Shown in pieces: positions 1-11,900 of a stretch of 64,000 nt of DNA. The DNA is from Coccinella septempunctata. Taxonomy: Eukaryota > Arthropoda > Insecta > Coleoptera > Coccinellidae. Positions within the stretch are counted from its first letter, which is position 1. Each line of letters begins with the position of its first letter. Where the stretch lies: contig NC_058189.1 in the NCBI RefSeq assembly GCF_907165205.1, forward strand, positions 50,866,270 through 50,930,269, read 5' to 3'. The translations under genes and the position numbers were made by a program. The notes below the pieces were generated by a model. It ran no database searches, had not been told where the DNA came from, and saw only the letters and a program-made list of their open reading frames with translations.

Positions 1-195
1 ATGGCTGACGTCCAAAATCTTTTTCAAGAGGCTCTCTCACGGGTTACTTCCGAAAGATGGAGAAAGTGCGTGAAACATGTCAAACAAAAAGTTGAGCTAG
101 ACATGTGGAAACTGGATAATATTATGGATGATATAACACCAGTCATCGTCAACTTAGAGGAAAGTTCTGCATCTTCTGACGACACTACGGGGTAG
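1..195 (+). pseudogene. C-terminal fragment of a DDE-type transposase
   Basis: The frame is open from base 1 to a TAG at 193-195 and gives 64 residues. It has a basic Trp-Arg-Lys-Cys-x-x-His-Val motif, then Trp-Lys-Leu-Asp-Asn-Ile-Met-Asp-Asp, then an acidic Ser/Asp-rich tail. This layout is familiar from the extreme C-terminus of DDE superfamily endonucleases of insect Tc1/IS630-like elements, where it follows the catalytic domain. The catalytic residues would lie upstream of the window, so only the tail is visible. The initial ATG is probably an internal methionine. Family assignment rests on memory of the motif only. Confidence 0.5.
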
Positions 196-654
196 TCACT
201 TTTACAAAAAAAATATTGTTACACATTTATATACATAGTATTTATTAAAGTGGGAACTTTAGATTAATTGTTCATTACTCAGACTCGTAGATAAGCATAC
301 ACATTTTTCACCGGAACTGGAACACTCAAAAAGTTTTAAAATATAACGCTCTCGGAATTCAATTTATTAGTACACCTCTGCGTTATCACGTTCTTGACGC
401 GTGATCACTTCATGCTGCAATGTTTACCGCTGGCCTCTTGGATTTGGATATACTATAGTAAAGCGAGTACTCACTTGTTTGCTGGCCTAGGCAATGTCGC
501 AATAAGGAACTTTGTGAATTCAGTAAAATGATTCAATCCTCGTGCCTGTATCATAGTGAGGGCAGAGGACGAAAAGAGTTTAAAGACGATTTCTTAATCC
601 CCTTTAAATATCTCCCCCTTCCTGTAGTACCTCTAATCGTTTCTGTATTCATTA
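196..654. other. Intergenic stretch with no recognised gene
   Basis: No ORF, hairpin or repeat end that I can support. It separates the transposase tail from the long-TIR element that starts at about 655. Confidence 0.4.
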
Positions 655-2595
655 TAGTCCGGGAGGTGGTGTCACTTTTTTATTAGTGATTTATCTGCAA
701 GTCAAATACGATTAATTAGAGAGTTGCACTATTACTGTACTCGAAATCGAAAGTCAGTCAGCGCGACCGTGGTGGGCGTGGGCGTGGGAGGCGATGGAAC
801 TCGCCGGAAAAATATCAAAAAAAAGTGATTGATCTCCACGTGAAACTTTGTAATAATGTAAATTATTCATTATTATGAAATTATTCATTATTATGAGCAG
901 AAATGGGCGTCAGTCACTTTCCCGATGGTGGAAACATCGTCAGTCAGGCGGTTGAAGTGGTCGGAAAAATCTGAAAATTGACAAGTGACCCATCTTCACT
1001 TGAAATTTTTAAAACTGATTCTTTTAATCAAATCGAACGTCAAAATGGACGTCAGTCACGTTTATAGTGGTGGATTCTGCTTCAGTCAGGCTTCCAAAGT
1101 CAAGGGCAGTGACCAGCTTCCTTTGGCGCCCTGCACCTTATGCAGTTCAACTGACGCATATTCCACCGGCATTGCGCTGGCTGACGATTATTTATCGAGT
1201 GTACATAACAATTACTTGTTTATACAGGGTGTTTCATCATAAACTGGACAAACATATATAGTGGGTAAATGACGCCGGGAGAATCAATTTTGCCTTATGA
1301 CATATACCCCGTTTTCAACGCATAAGCGACAAATAAGGTGTTGAACGTCGAATTTGAGCAATATTCTATTGAGTGTGCTCAGTTATGTATAAACCACAAA
1401 GTAACGGTTTCTGGTCACATCGGAGGATTTTTGAGTGCGCAATTCAGAAAAGATGAAGAAATGAATACAATTTTCGAACAATTTCTTTGTAGTTTCCTAC
1501 AATCAGGAAACATTTCAACAATTTCGAGCTTTCATTTCTTTGAAACGCGTCATAAGGCTTATATTCAAACTTCGGTCACGTGATTCATGTCGTCCGATTT
1601 TCAGGTAGTTTCGTATTCTTTCTTTCCCTTGTGAATTCATCCTTAATTGTCTTGTTTATATCCACCTGATCATCGGAAAATACAGGAAATGCTCTGATTT
1701 TCATGGGTACGAAACATTACACACTGATACCATAGCCTCCCCAGGCATCATACAGTTAAATATGAGTCCCCACCGACTTATATAGGTATCAAATTATAAA
1801 ATCATTTGCCCAGTCGCTTGAAATCAATGATTGGAAAATCTTTCAAGAGAGAAGTTAAGTTCCTTTCAACTAACAGGTAATACTATAGTTTGGAGGAGTT
1901 CCTTAAGGACTCCATTTGTTGAATTTGTTATTATTTTTCTCTTGTATTTGTCATAATATATGACTTGTCCTATACATTTCTTGAGGGTCCAAGAGGATCA
2001 ATAAATTTTATTTATTTATTTATATGATGAAACACCCTGTATAAACAAGTAATTGTTATGTACACTCGATAAATAATCGTCACCCGGCACGATGCCGGTG
2101 GAATATGCGTCATTCGAACTGTATAAGGTGCAGCGCGCCAAAGGAAGCTGGTCACTGCGCCCTTGACTTTGGAAACCTGACTGACGCAGAATCCACCACT
2201 ATAAACGTGACTGACGTCCATTTTTACCTTTAATTTGAGTAGAATAATAATTTTTCAAAATTTCAAGTGAAGATCGGTCACTTTTCACAATTTTCAGATT
2301 TTTCCGACCACTTCAACCGGCTAACTGACGATGTTTCCACCATTGGGAAAGTGACTGACGCCCATTTTCACTCATAATCATGAATAATTTACATTATTAC
2401 AAAGTTTCACATGGAGATCAATCACTTTTTTTTAAGATTTTTCCGGCGAGTTTCACCGCCTCCCACGCCCACGCCCACCGCTATTGGACTGACTGACGCG
2501 CGGACCTCATATGTACAAGTGGAGAACTACTCATCCTAAAAAATTCGTGTGAAGATCGATCACTAGTTCAAAAGTGACGCCACCTCCCGGACTAT
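655..2595. mobile_element. DNA element with about 550-bp terminal inverted repeats
   Basis: The ends read TAGTCCGGGAGGTGGTGTCAC on the left and its near complement on the right (CACCTCCCGGACTA at about 2581-2594). The inverted match continues inward for about 550 bp on each side: the GTGGGCGTGGGCGTGGGAGG stretch near 770 is mirrored near 2460, and the GACGTCAGTCACGTTTATAG stretch near 1050 is mirrored near 2205. The arms contain repeated GTCAGTCAC-type motifs. The centre carries no transposase. The short ORFs in each arm (985-1242 and 2012-2221) are mirror images, so they are arm sequence and not genes. Inside lies a further TA-flanked CAGGGTGTTTC inverted pair (1226/2040). Confidence 0.7.
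1224..2042. mobile_element. Inner insert of the long-TIR element, including a LINE-like tail
   Basis: It is bounded by ACAGGGTGTTTCATCAT and its exact inverse, with TATA on both sides. From about 1850 the insert looks like the 3' end of a LINE: unique sequence ending in AATAAA and a short TTTA repeat at 2001-2021. The 81-codon ORF at 1338-1583 matches nothing I know. This is either a nested insertion or the loop of the larger element. Confidence 0.4.
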
Positions 2596-2920
2596 TATGA
2601 AAGTTGCATGTAGATAATAAAATTCTATGCAACTTTAGTCCGAAGCAATTTTACACACTCTTAACCGTTTTCGAGTTATAGAGGGGGATATGGACGAGGA
2701 GCTTAGCCACACATGCGAAAGGCCAAGGTCAATGTAGAAACCCAGTCTTAATGTGCATTCATCGCCAGATATCTCAAAAATGTTCAAACGTAGATTAATT
2801 GCTTCGGACAAAATTTGTAGAAAATATTATGCTCTACAAATTCTATAACCAATGTGAAAATGATTTGAAGCCCAGGGGAGGAGATAATTTAAAAAAACTA
2901 ATGTTTGTGACCTTTATGGC

Positions 2921-2966
2921 CAATTTTTATTGTTTCCGTTAAGAATAACGGAAACAATAAAAATTG
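2921..2966. repeat. Perfect 21-bp-arm hairpin with a 4-base loop
   Basis: Arms at 2921-2941 and 2946-2966 are exact inverse complements (starting CAATTTTTATTG), separated only by AGAA. There is no T-run or gene beside it that would make it a terminator. Perfect arms with almost no loop suggest a recent inversion-duplication junction or the core of a small palindromic insert. Confidence 0.8.
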
Positions 2967-3496
2967 AAATCATTAGCTTCAAAATGAGAAAAAAGCCACC
3001 GCCCTCGAGAATGTACACGTGATGTTTTTTTTTGCAAGTTTAGCGCCCTCCCACACACAATCGTCATACTTAAATTGCCAGATTAAGAGAAAATATACTT
3101 TTCAACATGTAATTAACCACATATATCTTAATCTGACACGCTCAGGTATGTATAATGGTAGTTTTTTTACTATTCTGATAGGTTGTCCTAGACAATTCCC
3201 CCTATAAACAAATCTAATTTTTGGTAGAGGTAGTCTAAAGGGTCCAAGGTATCTCCCATTATATTAATCTGACACGCTCAAGTAAATCCCGAATTTTCCT
3301 CTTGGGCTCCCCAACTATAGCTTGTGTGATGTAATTACAAACAATAAACAACAAAACCTCAATTTGAAATGATCCAAGTTACCTAATGTCATGATCTGCG
3401 AAAAAGGAAATTCATAAACTACAGGATAAAGTATCCCATACAAAATGATTATTCCTTAATTGACGTCAAATTGAGTTCAAGTTTACTTGTAAGAGA

Positions 3497-4320
3497 TTTA
3501 CGGCCGGTTTCATAATCAAACCTAAAGCCGCTTTAACTTTAAAGTTTCCTTTAACGTCCAGTTTCATAATCGAATTCAACGTCACTTTAAGCTTCCTTTA
3601 CTGTCATTTTTAGTAGGGTTAAAGAAAGCTTCAAAATTAAAGCGACTTTAGATTTGATAATGAAACCGGCCGTTAATCAAATTTACGTCCACTTTAAGCG
3701 TAAAGCTTCCTTTAGTGTCATTTTTAGTAGGGTTAAAGGAAGCTTTAAAATTAAAGCTACTTTAGGTTTCATTATGAAACCGGCCGTTAAAGTCACTTAG
3801 AGCTTAGAGCTTCCTTTACTGTTATTTTTACGTCAAGTTTCATAATCAAATTAAAAGTCACTTTAAGCTTAAAGCTTCCTTTACTGTCATTTTTACGGCC
3901 GGTTTCATAATCAAACCTAAAGCAGCTTTAACTTTATGGCTTCCTTTAACCCAAAATGACAGTAAAGGAAGCTTTAAGCTTAAAGTGACTTTAAATTTGA
4001 TTATGAAATCGGACGTTAGTAGGTTTAAAGCGGTGAACACATATGAGCGGCCGCGGCCGCGATCACGATCACGATCGTGAGACATCGCGACTGAATGCCG
4101 CTATATCGCTGAACAGATCGTGATATTATGTGCGGAATATGACATTTGCATGGGACGCTTCTCGATCGTGATCGTGGCCGCGGCCGCTCATATGTGTTCA
4201 CCGCCTAATGGAAGCTTTAAAATGCAAGCGACTTATGTTTGATTATGAAACTGGCCGTAAGTAGGGTTAAAGGAAGCTTTAAAGTTAAAGCGGCTTTAGG
4301 TTTAATTATGAAATCGGACA
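3497..4320. mobile_element. Composite MITE cluster with GGCCGGTTTCATAATCAAA ends
   Basis: The motif GGCCGGTTTCATAATCAAA, or its inverse, occurs at least eight times (near 3501, 3560, 3650, 3765, 3835, 3895, 3995, 4240 and 4300). Each copy is followed by CTTTAA/AAAGCTTCCTTTA blocks. The outermost copies face each other, starting near 3500 and ending with AATTATGAAATCGGAC at about 4317. Copies in both orientations show that related MITEs inserted into or next to each other. The minus ORF at 3858-4085 is repeat sequence read through and not a gene. Confidence 0.7.
4030..4204. repeat. GC-rich palindrome nested in the MITE cluster
   Basis: About 40-bp arms starting GCGGTGAACACATATGAGCG face each other across a roughly 95-bp centre. 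Each arm carries GCGGCCGCGGCCGC (two overlapping NotI sites) and GATCACGATC repeats. Base composition is strikingly different from the AT-rich MITE around it, which suggests an independent insertion. Confidence 0.75.
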
Positions 4321-4321
4321 C

Positions 4322-5035
4322 GTTGATCATAAGTTGAATTTTACTCAGCATATCTTTATTATTACCCAGAAAGCTCTAAAGATGTTAGGATTTATCAAAA
4401 GAAAACTTAAAGATTTCCACAGTATCTCAGCTATTAGAACAGTTTATTTCACAAATGTCCGGAGCATTTTGGAATATTCATCTATAGTTTGGTCACCCCA
4501 TTATGAAGTACACAAGAACACTGTTGAACGTGTTCAGCGTAAGTTTTTAAAATGGAATGCCTTCAAAATGGGCATCTGTAAAGAATCCATAAATTATGAT
4601 TTTCTATATAATTCCCTATCAATGAGAGCACTGGCCATTAGAAGAAAAAATTTTGATATAATGTTTGTTTACAAATTGCTTGATAATTTCATTGACTGTA
4701 AATATTTATTGTCTAAGATAAGGTTAAAAACCACTAATGTAATTTTAAGACGGAGAGAGGTGTTTAATATAGATTTCTCCCCGACAAATTATGGAATGAA
4801 CTCCTATTGAACGAGTCATAAAGGAGGTAAATTCAATAGAGGTTGATTTGTTTCAGATATCTATTTTCAGCCTGAAGAGATATTTTGAAGATACATAAAG
4901 GTGTTATTACAATCTCGTTCTATTTGAATAAGCAATAAGTTAGAAAGTTTTTTTTGTTCTTTCTTTGTGGTTTGAAAATTTTATAGCAATTGTAAATTGG
5001 CTCTGCCGTTTTTATATTCAATAAATGAATGAATA
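4322..5035 (+). pseudogene. 3' end of a jockey/CR1-type LINE (reverse transcriptase C-terminus)
   Basis: The reading frame is open from 4322 (Val-Asp-His-Lys-Leu-Asn-Phe-Thr-Gln-His-Ile) to a TGA at 4808-4810. It shows the conserved post-catalytic region of non-LTR reverse transcriptases: Leu-Gly-Phe-Ile-x-Arg, then Val-Arg-Ser-Ile-Leu-Glu-Tyr-Ser, then Val-Trp-Ser-Pro, then Val-Glu-Arg-Val-Gln-Arg-Lys-Phe. The polymerase core and endonuclease are absent. A 3' UTR follows and ends at an AATAAA-containing tail of ATGAATGAATAAAT repeats (about 5019-5036), as expected for LINE integration. The 5' break coincides with the end of the MITE cluster at about 4320, so either the LINE was truncated there or the MITEs inserted into it. 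Confidence 0.75.
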
Positions 5036-5080
5036 AATATCTATACGAGAAAAAAAAATGAAATTATTGAAGGAGAATAT

Positions 5081-5767
5081 ACAGGTTGAGTCTTTGAATT
5101 GTACATATATTTATCAGAATATTCTTGGGGTCAAAAGAAACATTTTTTTCCTTAACCATTTTTTCCGATTCAGCCAAGATAAAAAGATAAAACTATAACT
5201 ATAAAATTACTTATAGATATTGATATAGATTGGTATAGATATTGATTTCACAATGAGCTATGCCACCCCTGAAAAGAACACTATTACTAACAAACAAAAT
5301 TACTGTAAGAATAACAAGCTAAGTCAATGACACTACACATCTGTGGATCTTTTAAACAGAGTTGCCTTCAGCCGAAATGCCCAATTTTTCAAATTTGACA
5401 GAAATTTTTGAATATCAAATTATTAGAAAACAGCGAAATATGAAGAATATATTTATTTTCCAAAATGGTCAAATATTCAGCAGTGAGCGTTCAACTAAAA
5501 TTTAAAATTTAGTTTCTTTGAAAGTCTGGTACTTTTATGGTATGCAATGGTCTTATTGAAAAAACTGAAAACTGTAGGCGAAATTTTTTATTCATCACGT
5601 CAACGAAAACCTATATTCCGAAAATTTTCGCATTCGCCGAAATCGTTTGTGAGGTATACACGTAACACAAAATTAATTTTTTTATGGATTTTCAACAGCC
5701 TGTATATTTTCAACCTAGCCGAATTAAAAAAAGTGCTTTTTTGACCTCAGGAATCTTCTGTTAAAAT
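5081..5767 (+). mobile_element. MITE family P, copy 1 (right end lost)
   Basis: The left end ACAGGTTGAGTCTTTGAATT matches the TIR of three other copies (21761, 27286, 31560), and so does the interior (TTTTTTCCGATTC, GATAAAAAGATA, CACTACACATCTGTGGATC). The right TIR stops at TCTTCTGTTAAAATA, where the Tc1-like element begins. Confidence 0.65.
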
Positions 5768-5768
5768 A

Positions 5769-7264
5769 CACTGCGCAGAAAAATTAACGCACATTATGGA
5801 AATTTCGAATTTATTCTACAACTGAAGGTGTTCTCAATGATAATTATTTTTATCAGAATTATGCATGCATATGTTATCCACTTTCAACGGTTTTCTTCAA
5901 TACAGATGTTTTTTCCCAGCAGGAATAAAAAAGATGATATTATCAGATTTTGAATCTATTGGCTCCATTCTAAAATCAGTTGTTCCCGATCAATAGTTTT
6001 TCTTTCGTTTGATTTTCTACACTCGATCGCTATGAAACGCGAAACACGCAATTTGACCCAAGAGGAATGTGCCCAAGCGGTAGTTTTGCGAGAAGAAGGG
6101 TGGACGTACACAAGAATTGCAGAAAGGTTTGGAGTTTCCTATACAAGTGTGTCCAGAATGTTGCAGCGATTCAGGGAGACAGGTATGAATGTCCGAACGT
6201 CCGAAGACCAGGACAGGGTAGACCACGGGTAACAACTGCCATTCAAGAACGTTACTTGAGAGTTTCTTCGTTGAGACAACGGTTTGCAACCGCTCGCCTC
6301 CTTCAAATTCAGCTTGAGCAAACTCATGAGGTACAAATTAGCACTCAGACAATAAGAAATCGCCTCAGAGAATATGATTTAATTCCTCGTGTCTCGGCAA
6401 GAGGCCCAGCTCTTACCCGAGCCCATCGAAGGGCGCGTTTGGATTTTGCGAGAGAGCATATCCATTGGGAAGAAGCCGATTGTAAAGAGTTTTCTTCACA
6501 GATGAGTCTAGATTCTGCCTCTACCATTGTGATCGACGTTCCCTTGTATACAGACGTCCACATGAAAGATATGCTCAGTGCAATTTTCTGATTACTACTG
6601 GTTTCGGGGGAGGATCGATTACGGTATGGGGTGGAATATCTTTGACTGCTCGCACATACCTAGAGGTCGTTGATAATGGAGCTATGAATGCTGATAAGTA
6701 TATAAGGAACATTCTTGATGAGCATGTAGTGCCATTTGCCCCATACATTGGTGAAAATTTCATTTTTATGGACGATAATGCCAGACCCCATCGTGCGAGA
6801 GGTTGAAGTCTCTCGAATGGAATGGCCAGCAAGAAGTCCAGATCTCAATCCGATTGAGCAGGTTTGGGACAACCTCAATAGAAGGCTGAGAAGTTCAGAA
6901 AATCATCCAGCTAGTCTTAATGACTTAGGAATCCAACTCGGAGAAACCTGGGAAGGATTAGATCAGAACATTTTAAGATCACTCATTTTGAGTATGAACC
7001 GTCGTTGCCGAGCTGTAATTAACGCAAGGGGTGGAAATACCAAGTATTAAATCACTTATCAGCATTTCAGTATTTTGAAAATTGTTCATTTCTTTTCTTT
7101 CACATAAGATTCGGTGAAATCCTGAATTTTTCTTCCATTTAATGTGTCTTGTTTCGTTCAAAACCTTCCGAGAGAACATAAAAAATAAGTTATAAAGTCA
7201 ATGTAGAGTTAACTTTCATTAAAATTGAGATTTTCAGAATGTGCGTTAATTTTTTTGCGCAGTG
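5769..7264 (+). mobile_element. Tc1-like DNA transposon, copy 1 (complete ends)
   Basis: It is flanked by TA dinucleotides (5767-5768 and 7265-7266). Its inverted ends are CACTGCGCAGAAAAATTAAC on the left and, read inverted, CACTGCGCAAAAAAATTAAC on the right, with similarity for about 45 bp. At 1,496 bp it has normal Tc1 size. A second copy at 18581-19914 has the same ends and about 97% of the same coding region by eye. Both copies carry broken transposase genes. Confidence 0.9.
6032..7050 (+). pseudogene. Broken Tc1-type (DD34E) transposase
   Basis: The N-terminal part (from ATG 6032) has a helix-turn-helix of paired-like type (Gln-Glu-Glu-Cys...Ile-Ala-Glu-Arg-Phe-Gly-Val-Ser-Tyr-Thr-Ser-Val-Ser-Arg). 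The frame then shifts near 6195-6230, where a GQGRPR hook-like motif and a second DNA-binding region continue in another frame (to about 6480). A 1-base deletion against copy 2 near 6480 and a 23-base deletion near 6800 break it again. The last part (6800-7050) keeps SPDLNPIEQVWDNLNRRL with the catalytic Glu and ends in a natural TAA. At least three frameshifts make it a pseudogene. Confidence 0.9.
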
Positions 7265-7866
7265 TATATAATTTTTTAAATCTTCCACAGTTTAAATAAC
7301 CTGATGGAGTCCTTCCACCTGTTCTTCGCCGTAATCGCCAAAGTTTTCTGGAAAGTGATCTATATCGTCTTTTGAAGTAGCAACTAGCAAATTTAAACAT
7401 GCTTATGTTACTACCAAGAATTTTTAAATTTGAAAGCATAGTTTCCATTAAATCTACGTAATTTTCTACTTTGATTCCCAAAAAATTTTGTAGTTGAAAA
7501 AAAAACGAGTTATTGTCGTTCATTGATATGAAGGTCCGGGCGTGCATTTTTGGCATCCGAGAGGCGACGGACTTTTTCGCCACGTGGCCAAAAATCGTGT
7601 GGATAAAGAATTTTTTGGTTCAAAATAACGTCTTCCCCTCATCTGGATATCAACAACAATTCTGAGCAGTCTGAACAGGTTCGAGGTCGAAAAACTAACG
7701 CCCCTATTGTAAATTATGGATCTTCAACAAATTGCTTTATTTTGGGATCATCGACTTGACGACTTCAAGTTATTCCGTTTTCATCCCAAGAAATTTACCT
7801 GACAAGTACCCAAAACAAATTCCATCTCGATTTGAAGCTTTCACGAATTGCTTCTGCATTCCCAAC

Positions 7867-8243
7867 AAAGGCAAAGGCAAAAGTAATTTATAATATAAAA
7901 GATAAACTAAAAATTTTCTTTGCAAATAACCATATTATATACAGGCTTCACGAAAACGTAGATCCATTATCAAAACAGAAATTTATCAAAATCTTCATTT
8001 TTTAAATGGCAACCCATTGTTTTTTCTGTTCATTATTTAAAACAGCTAAAAGCGAACAAACAATGTTTAGAAAATGAACAGAAAAAAAACATGGGTTGCC
8101 ATTTAAAAAAATGAAAATTTTGATGAATTTCTGTTTTGATAATGGATCTACGTTTTCGTGGACCCTGTATATAATATGATTATTTACGAAGAAAATTTTT
8201 AGTGTATCGTTTATATTATAATATAACTTCTGCCTTTGCCTTT
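7867..8243. mobile_element. Fold-back MITE
   Basis: Two inverted arms of about 175 bp start with AAAGGCAAAGGCAAAAGTAA and end with the inverse TGCCTTTGCCTTT. Both contain a TA-flanked CAGGCTTCACGAAAACG / CGTTTTCGTGGACCCTG pair and ATGGCAACCCAT. There is no coding capacity. Confidence 0.75.
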
Positions 8244-8377
8244 ATGTGAGTACCTCAAACTGTCAAAATATTAATAAAAAGTCAAATTTCTCGAAAACCG
8301 TTGAGAATTCAGACATAGTTGTGTAATCAAACTTATATTCAAATTAAACAAGGAATTCAAAAATGTAAAAATATATA

Positions 8378-8565
8378 GGGTGTTCCATATAAAATACCGA
8401 AGGTGATAGCTGTGCAGAAGAAACGAAACACTTTGTATAGTTATAAATAATTTTAGGAGATGCTCTACTTAAAAAGAGGAAAGTTTTATTTCAAACTCTT
8501 TTTTGTAAAGTTAATAGAATCAGAGTAATCGACCGCTGTCCCATGGCGAGGACACCCTGTATGTA
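8378..8565. repeat. Possible short MITE with AGGGTGT ends
   Basis: AGGGTGTTCC at 8378 and GGACACCCT at 8550-8558 are inverted and lie near TATA. Only about 10 bp match, so this could be a remnant or chance. Confidence 0.3.
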
Positions 8566-8948
8566 GGTACATACCTACTAATTGAAATACTGCTGCTCAA
8601 TCCAGCATAATTTTTTTTTAAATCACCACATCAAACATTTCAAATTACTTGTTGTATATAATTTTTTGTTTTCATATTGTCGGCATATTGTTGTGCTAAG
8701 GAACAGCGTCGACGGTATGCCTCCAATTTGGAAGCCTGGTTACTTTTGCACTTTCTTTTACCTAAAGTGCAGAGTAAAATACGTCAAAGATGGAATATTC
8801 GCCTAAGGGCTTTCCCCTACCCCGCCAAAAATATACTTAAGTACCTCATGCGCTTCTCAGAAACCAACAATTGAAAAGGCATTTCGAGAATTGTTGAAAT
8901 ACGCATTTACTGTTGAAGTGTCCAGTGACTCAGTACAACATTTTCAAA

Positions 8949-11900
8949 ATGGAGAATTTTTTTTACAATATTATGGATTGTGTTCTTGATAAATTTTCGG
9001 ATTTTGTAAGTGATGAAATATCAGTTGGTGGAAATGATCGTTATCCATTACATGATGCAGTGGAGAGTGAGAATATTTTGTTGGTTTTCAAGAGGATTAA
9101 AACGATACCAATTGATACAACTAAACGTGAAGGCGAAACTGCATTGATAGAGGCTACATTGAGGCCATATACACCGGCAAATAGATTAATTATCAAGCTG
9201 CTACTCAGAAAAGGCGCAGACCCCCTGAAACAATGCAACTATTGTTCAGCAGCTTACCATATTTTCCAGAAAAACGGTGAGTGGCTATGAAATTTTGGTA
9301 AAAAAAATCACTATTACTGTGTCGAGAGTAGGTCCCATATAACATTTAAAAATACAGCCATCCGCAGTAAAGGTTTGGTACAAAAGCGCTGAAAGTTTTA
9401 CATAAAGAAAAATATGTTCACAAAGAATTTGTGTTGAATATAGATACTGTTCATCTATGGCATAAGCGTTAAATGAAAAAACATTAAGCATATTAGTCTT
9501 ATTTCGCCTAATTCATTGCAGAACACTTCAATAAATAGCGTGATTTGAGATTACTCAAAAAGTGATTGTTGATCTTTTGATGAAAGTTTTGGCTCTTGAT
9601 TTCATCAATAAAATCTCGATTCATCTGAAAAAGAAATCCTCGACGAATGACAAGCGAATTTTGGTCCATTTATTTTTGTAATTAAACTGGTAAAAGAGTT
9701 GGTTTACAGAGTGAGAAAAAATGAACGCACAAAAATCATACCCTCGGTTTCTACTATTTGGAAAATACTTGAACATGTAAATCTTTAAATCACCTTTTCA
9801 TGTACAATGGAGCAAAGATTATATAATCTATAATCTTTGCAATTGGGGAGTTCCTAGTGCTTCCTCCACGTGGGGTGTAGGGTAGTTGGGTTATTTTAAA
9901 TGGCATCCTTAACTTCTTGTTCCAGATATGTATGGAACGTTTGTAGCTGAAGATCATTTGGTCAATGATGGGTTTTTACCAAATATTTTGTTAATATAAA
10001 GACGAAATAGATGAACTCATTGAATTCCAATAAAAATATTTAATCAAAATTTATAAAAAAAAGGAGAAATCCGAATTCGATGTTTAAAACATTTCATCCT
10101 TATAATAAAAAAGGGTTGAAAAAATTCATAGATGAATTTTGCTAGTAATTCTCACTCTGTTCAACTGTTCAATTCTCAACGTTCTGGGAGGAAGCAGGTA
10201 AAGACAAATGCCAATGGCGAGTGGTACTGATTGTTATGAGAAAAATTTGTTTTTAAAGGGAATTCTTCATAATTTGAAATTGTTCTCAATCTCAAATTTG
10301 GGTCAAGACACTATTGTATGCGACAGGTGTTCTACCCTAATGGCGAAACTGGTAGAATTGTTCGCAGAGGGTCTAGGTAGAGGTATCGGTATTTCTTTGG
10401 CATTTTGGGCAAAATCTTCACCTTAATTTGCATGGGAATAAGGACGTAAATTCTACTACCCAAATTTCAAGGCCAACGTTTTATTTCATCCCAAGATAAT
10501 CCTTGAATGGTAGGTACCTACACCACAAGTTATTTACAATTTCATGAAAACATCGTGTTTCTCGAGGCTTGAGCTCCAACATGCAGACACAAAATTTTTG
10601 ACAGAATATGGCTTTGGACTATCTAACTTCAAAAGTATTGATATCGAAACTTTTGTGTGAACATTTAGTTTTGTAAGGTGGTAGGTGGTTTAATATTTGT
10701 TTCATTTCGATATTCTCGTTATGGGTCGGTGAAGCCAAAAGCTAAAACCGAAAATACATAACTACTATAAGGTCCAAAGACACGAATTTGTGTGAAATTA
10801 ATAATTGAAAAAATATTCGGATCAACTATGATTGGGGTTGTTTCTTAGGATTACTATCTTTCCTGATGGTGTTGGTGTTTACATGAGTGTTTTATGACTT
10901 ACATATATATTTCTAAGTATATGTATTTATTAATTGTTGTTTTTTTCATTAACATTCGCGAAAGCTCATTATTGAAAATAATGAACTGAAACAATCCCCA
11001 TAAATCAAAAATATTTTATTTAGTTGATGTTGAAAAAAAATCAAACTCAATAATTACATATTCGATTGATTCGAATATTGACTTTATGTGGCAGATTCTT
11101 GTTGAAAATCTATAATCAATTTGAAGAAACTTAATTACATGCCTACTTACATGATTTTCACTAGGGCAAGCTTTTCACCACTACACGTGTTTCGTTATCA
11201 CAATAGCTTCTTCAGTGTTCCTGAAGAATTTCTTCTGCTGGGCGAAGGTGCCTGAAGCTATTTTGACAGTGGAACACGTGTGTAGTGGTAAAAAGCTACC
11301 CTCAGTAAAAATTATGAGTTATATAATATTTGAATATTTGAAAATCGAGTTGTCCTTTATGGAGGGAATAATAACGCAAAAAATATTACGAATTGCGAAA
11401 ATAATAATGGGAAAAAAGGTTTGATATATTTGTTCAACATCAAGCCGTTAATCCTTATATCGAACAATTTTATTCATGATAAATTTTCAATTAACGAAAA
11501 TTCTACAATATCCTAGTATCATGTACTGAAAATTTCCAATTTCTATGACAAATTCAAGAGACTAAAACTTCGTACCTCTACACTAGAAACTACAATCAGT
11601 TAATGCGTTTTAACTCATTACGATCATTACTTTTTCAAATATCGAAAACAGAAATCTCAGAAACCTAAGATGTTAGAAAACATCGGGCTGATTTAGCCCA
11701 TAAGCAAATATATTCAAGAATGGTTTTCACGCATGAAACAATGCAATGATTACGAAGAATACTAAAAAAAATTGTAAAAGGATGTATTTTTAGTGAATAA
11801 ACTGGGCATCATTTCGAGAAAGACGCGCTTTTGAAGATAGGCGTGTTTCATACCGGAAATGGCTGATGGTATCATCAGGTCATCAGGCATGTTGACTCAG

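Noticed and set aside
2921..2966. Hairpin as a transcription terminator
   Set aside because: This is a eukaryotic sequence, with no T-run and no gene ending here.
3858..4085. Minus ORF starting with an Arg-Asp repeat
   Set aside because: It reads through the NotI palindrome and MITE arms; the Arg-Asp repeat is simply GATCAC repeats.
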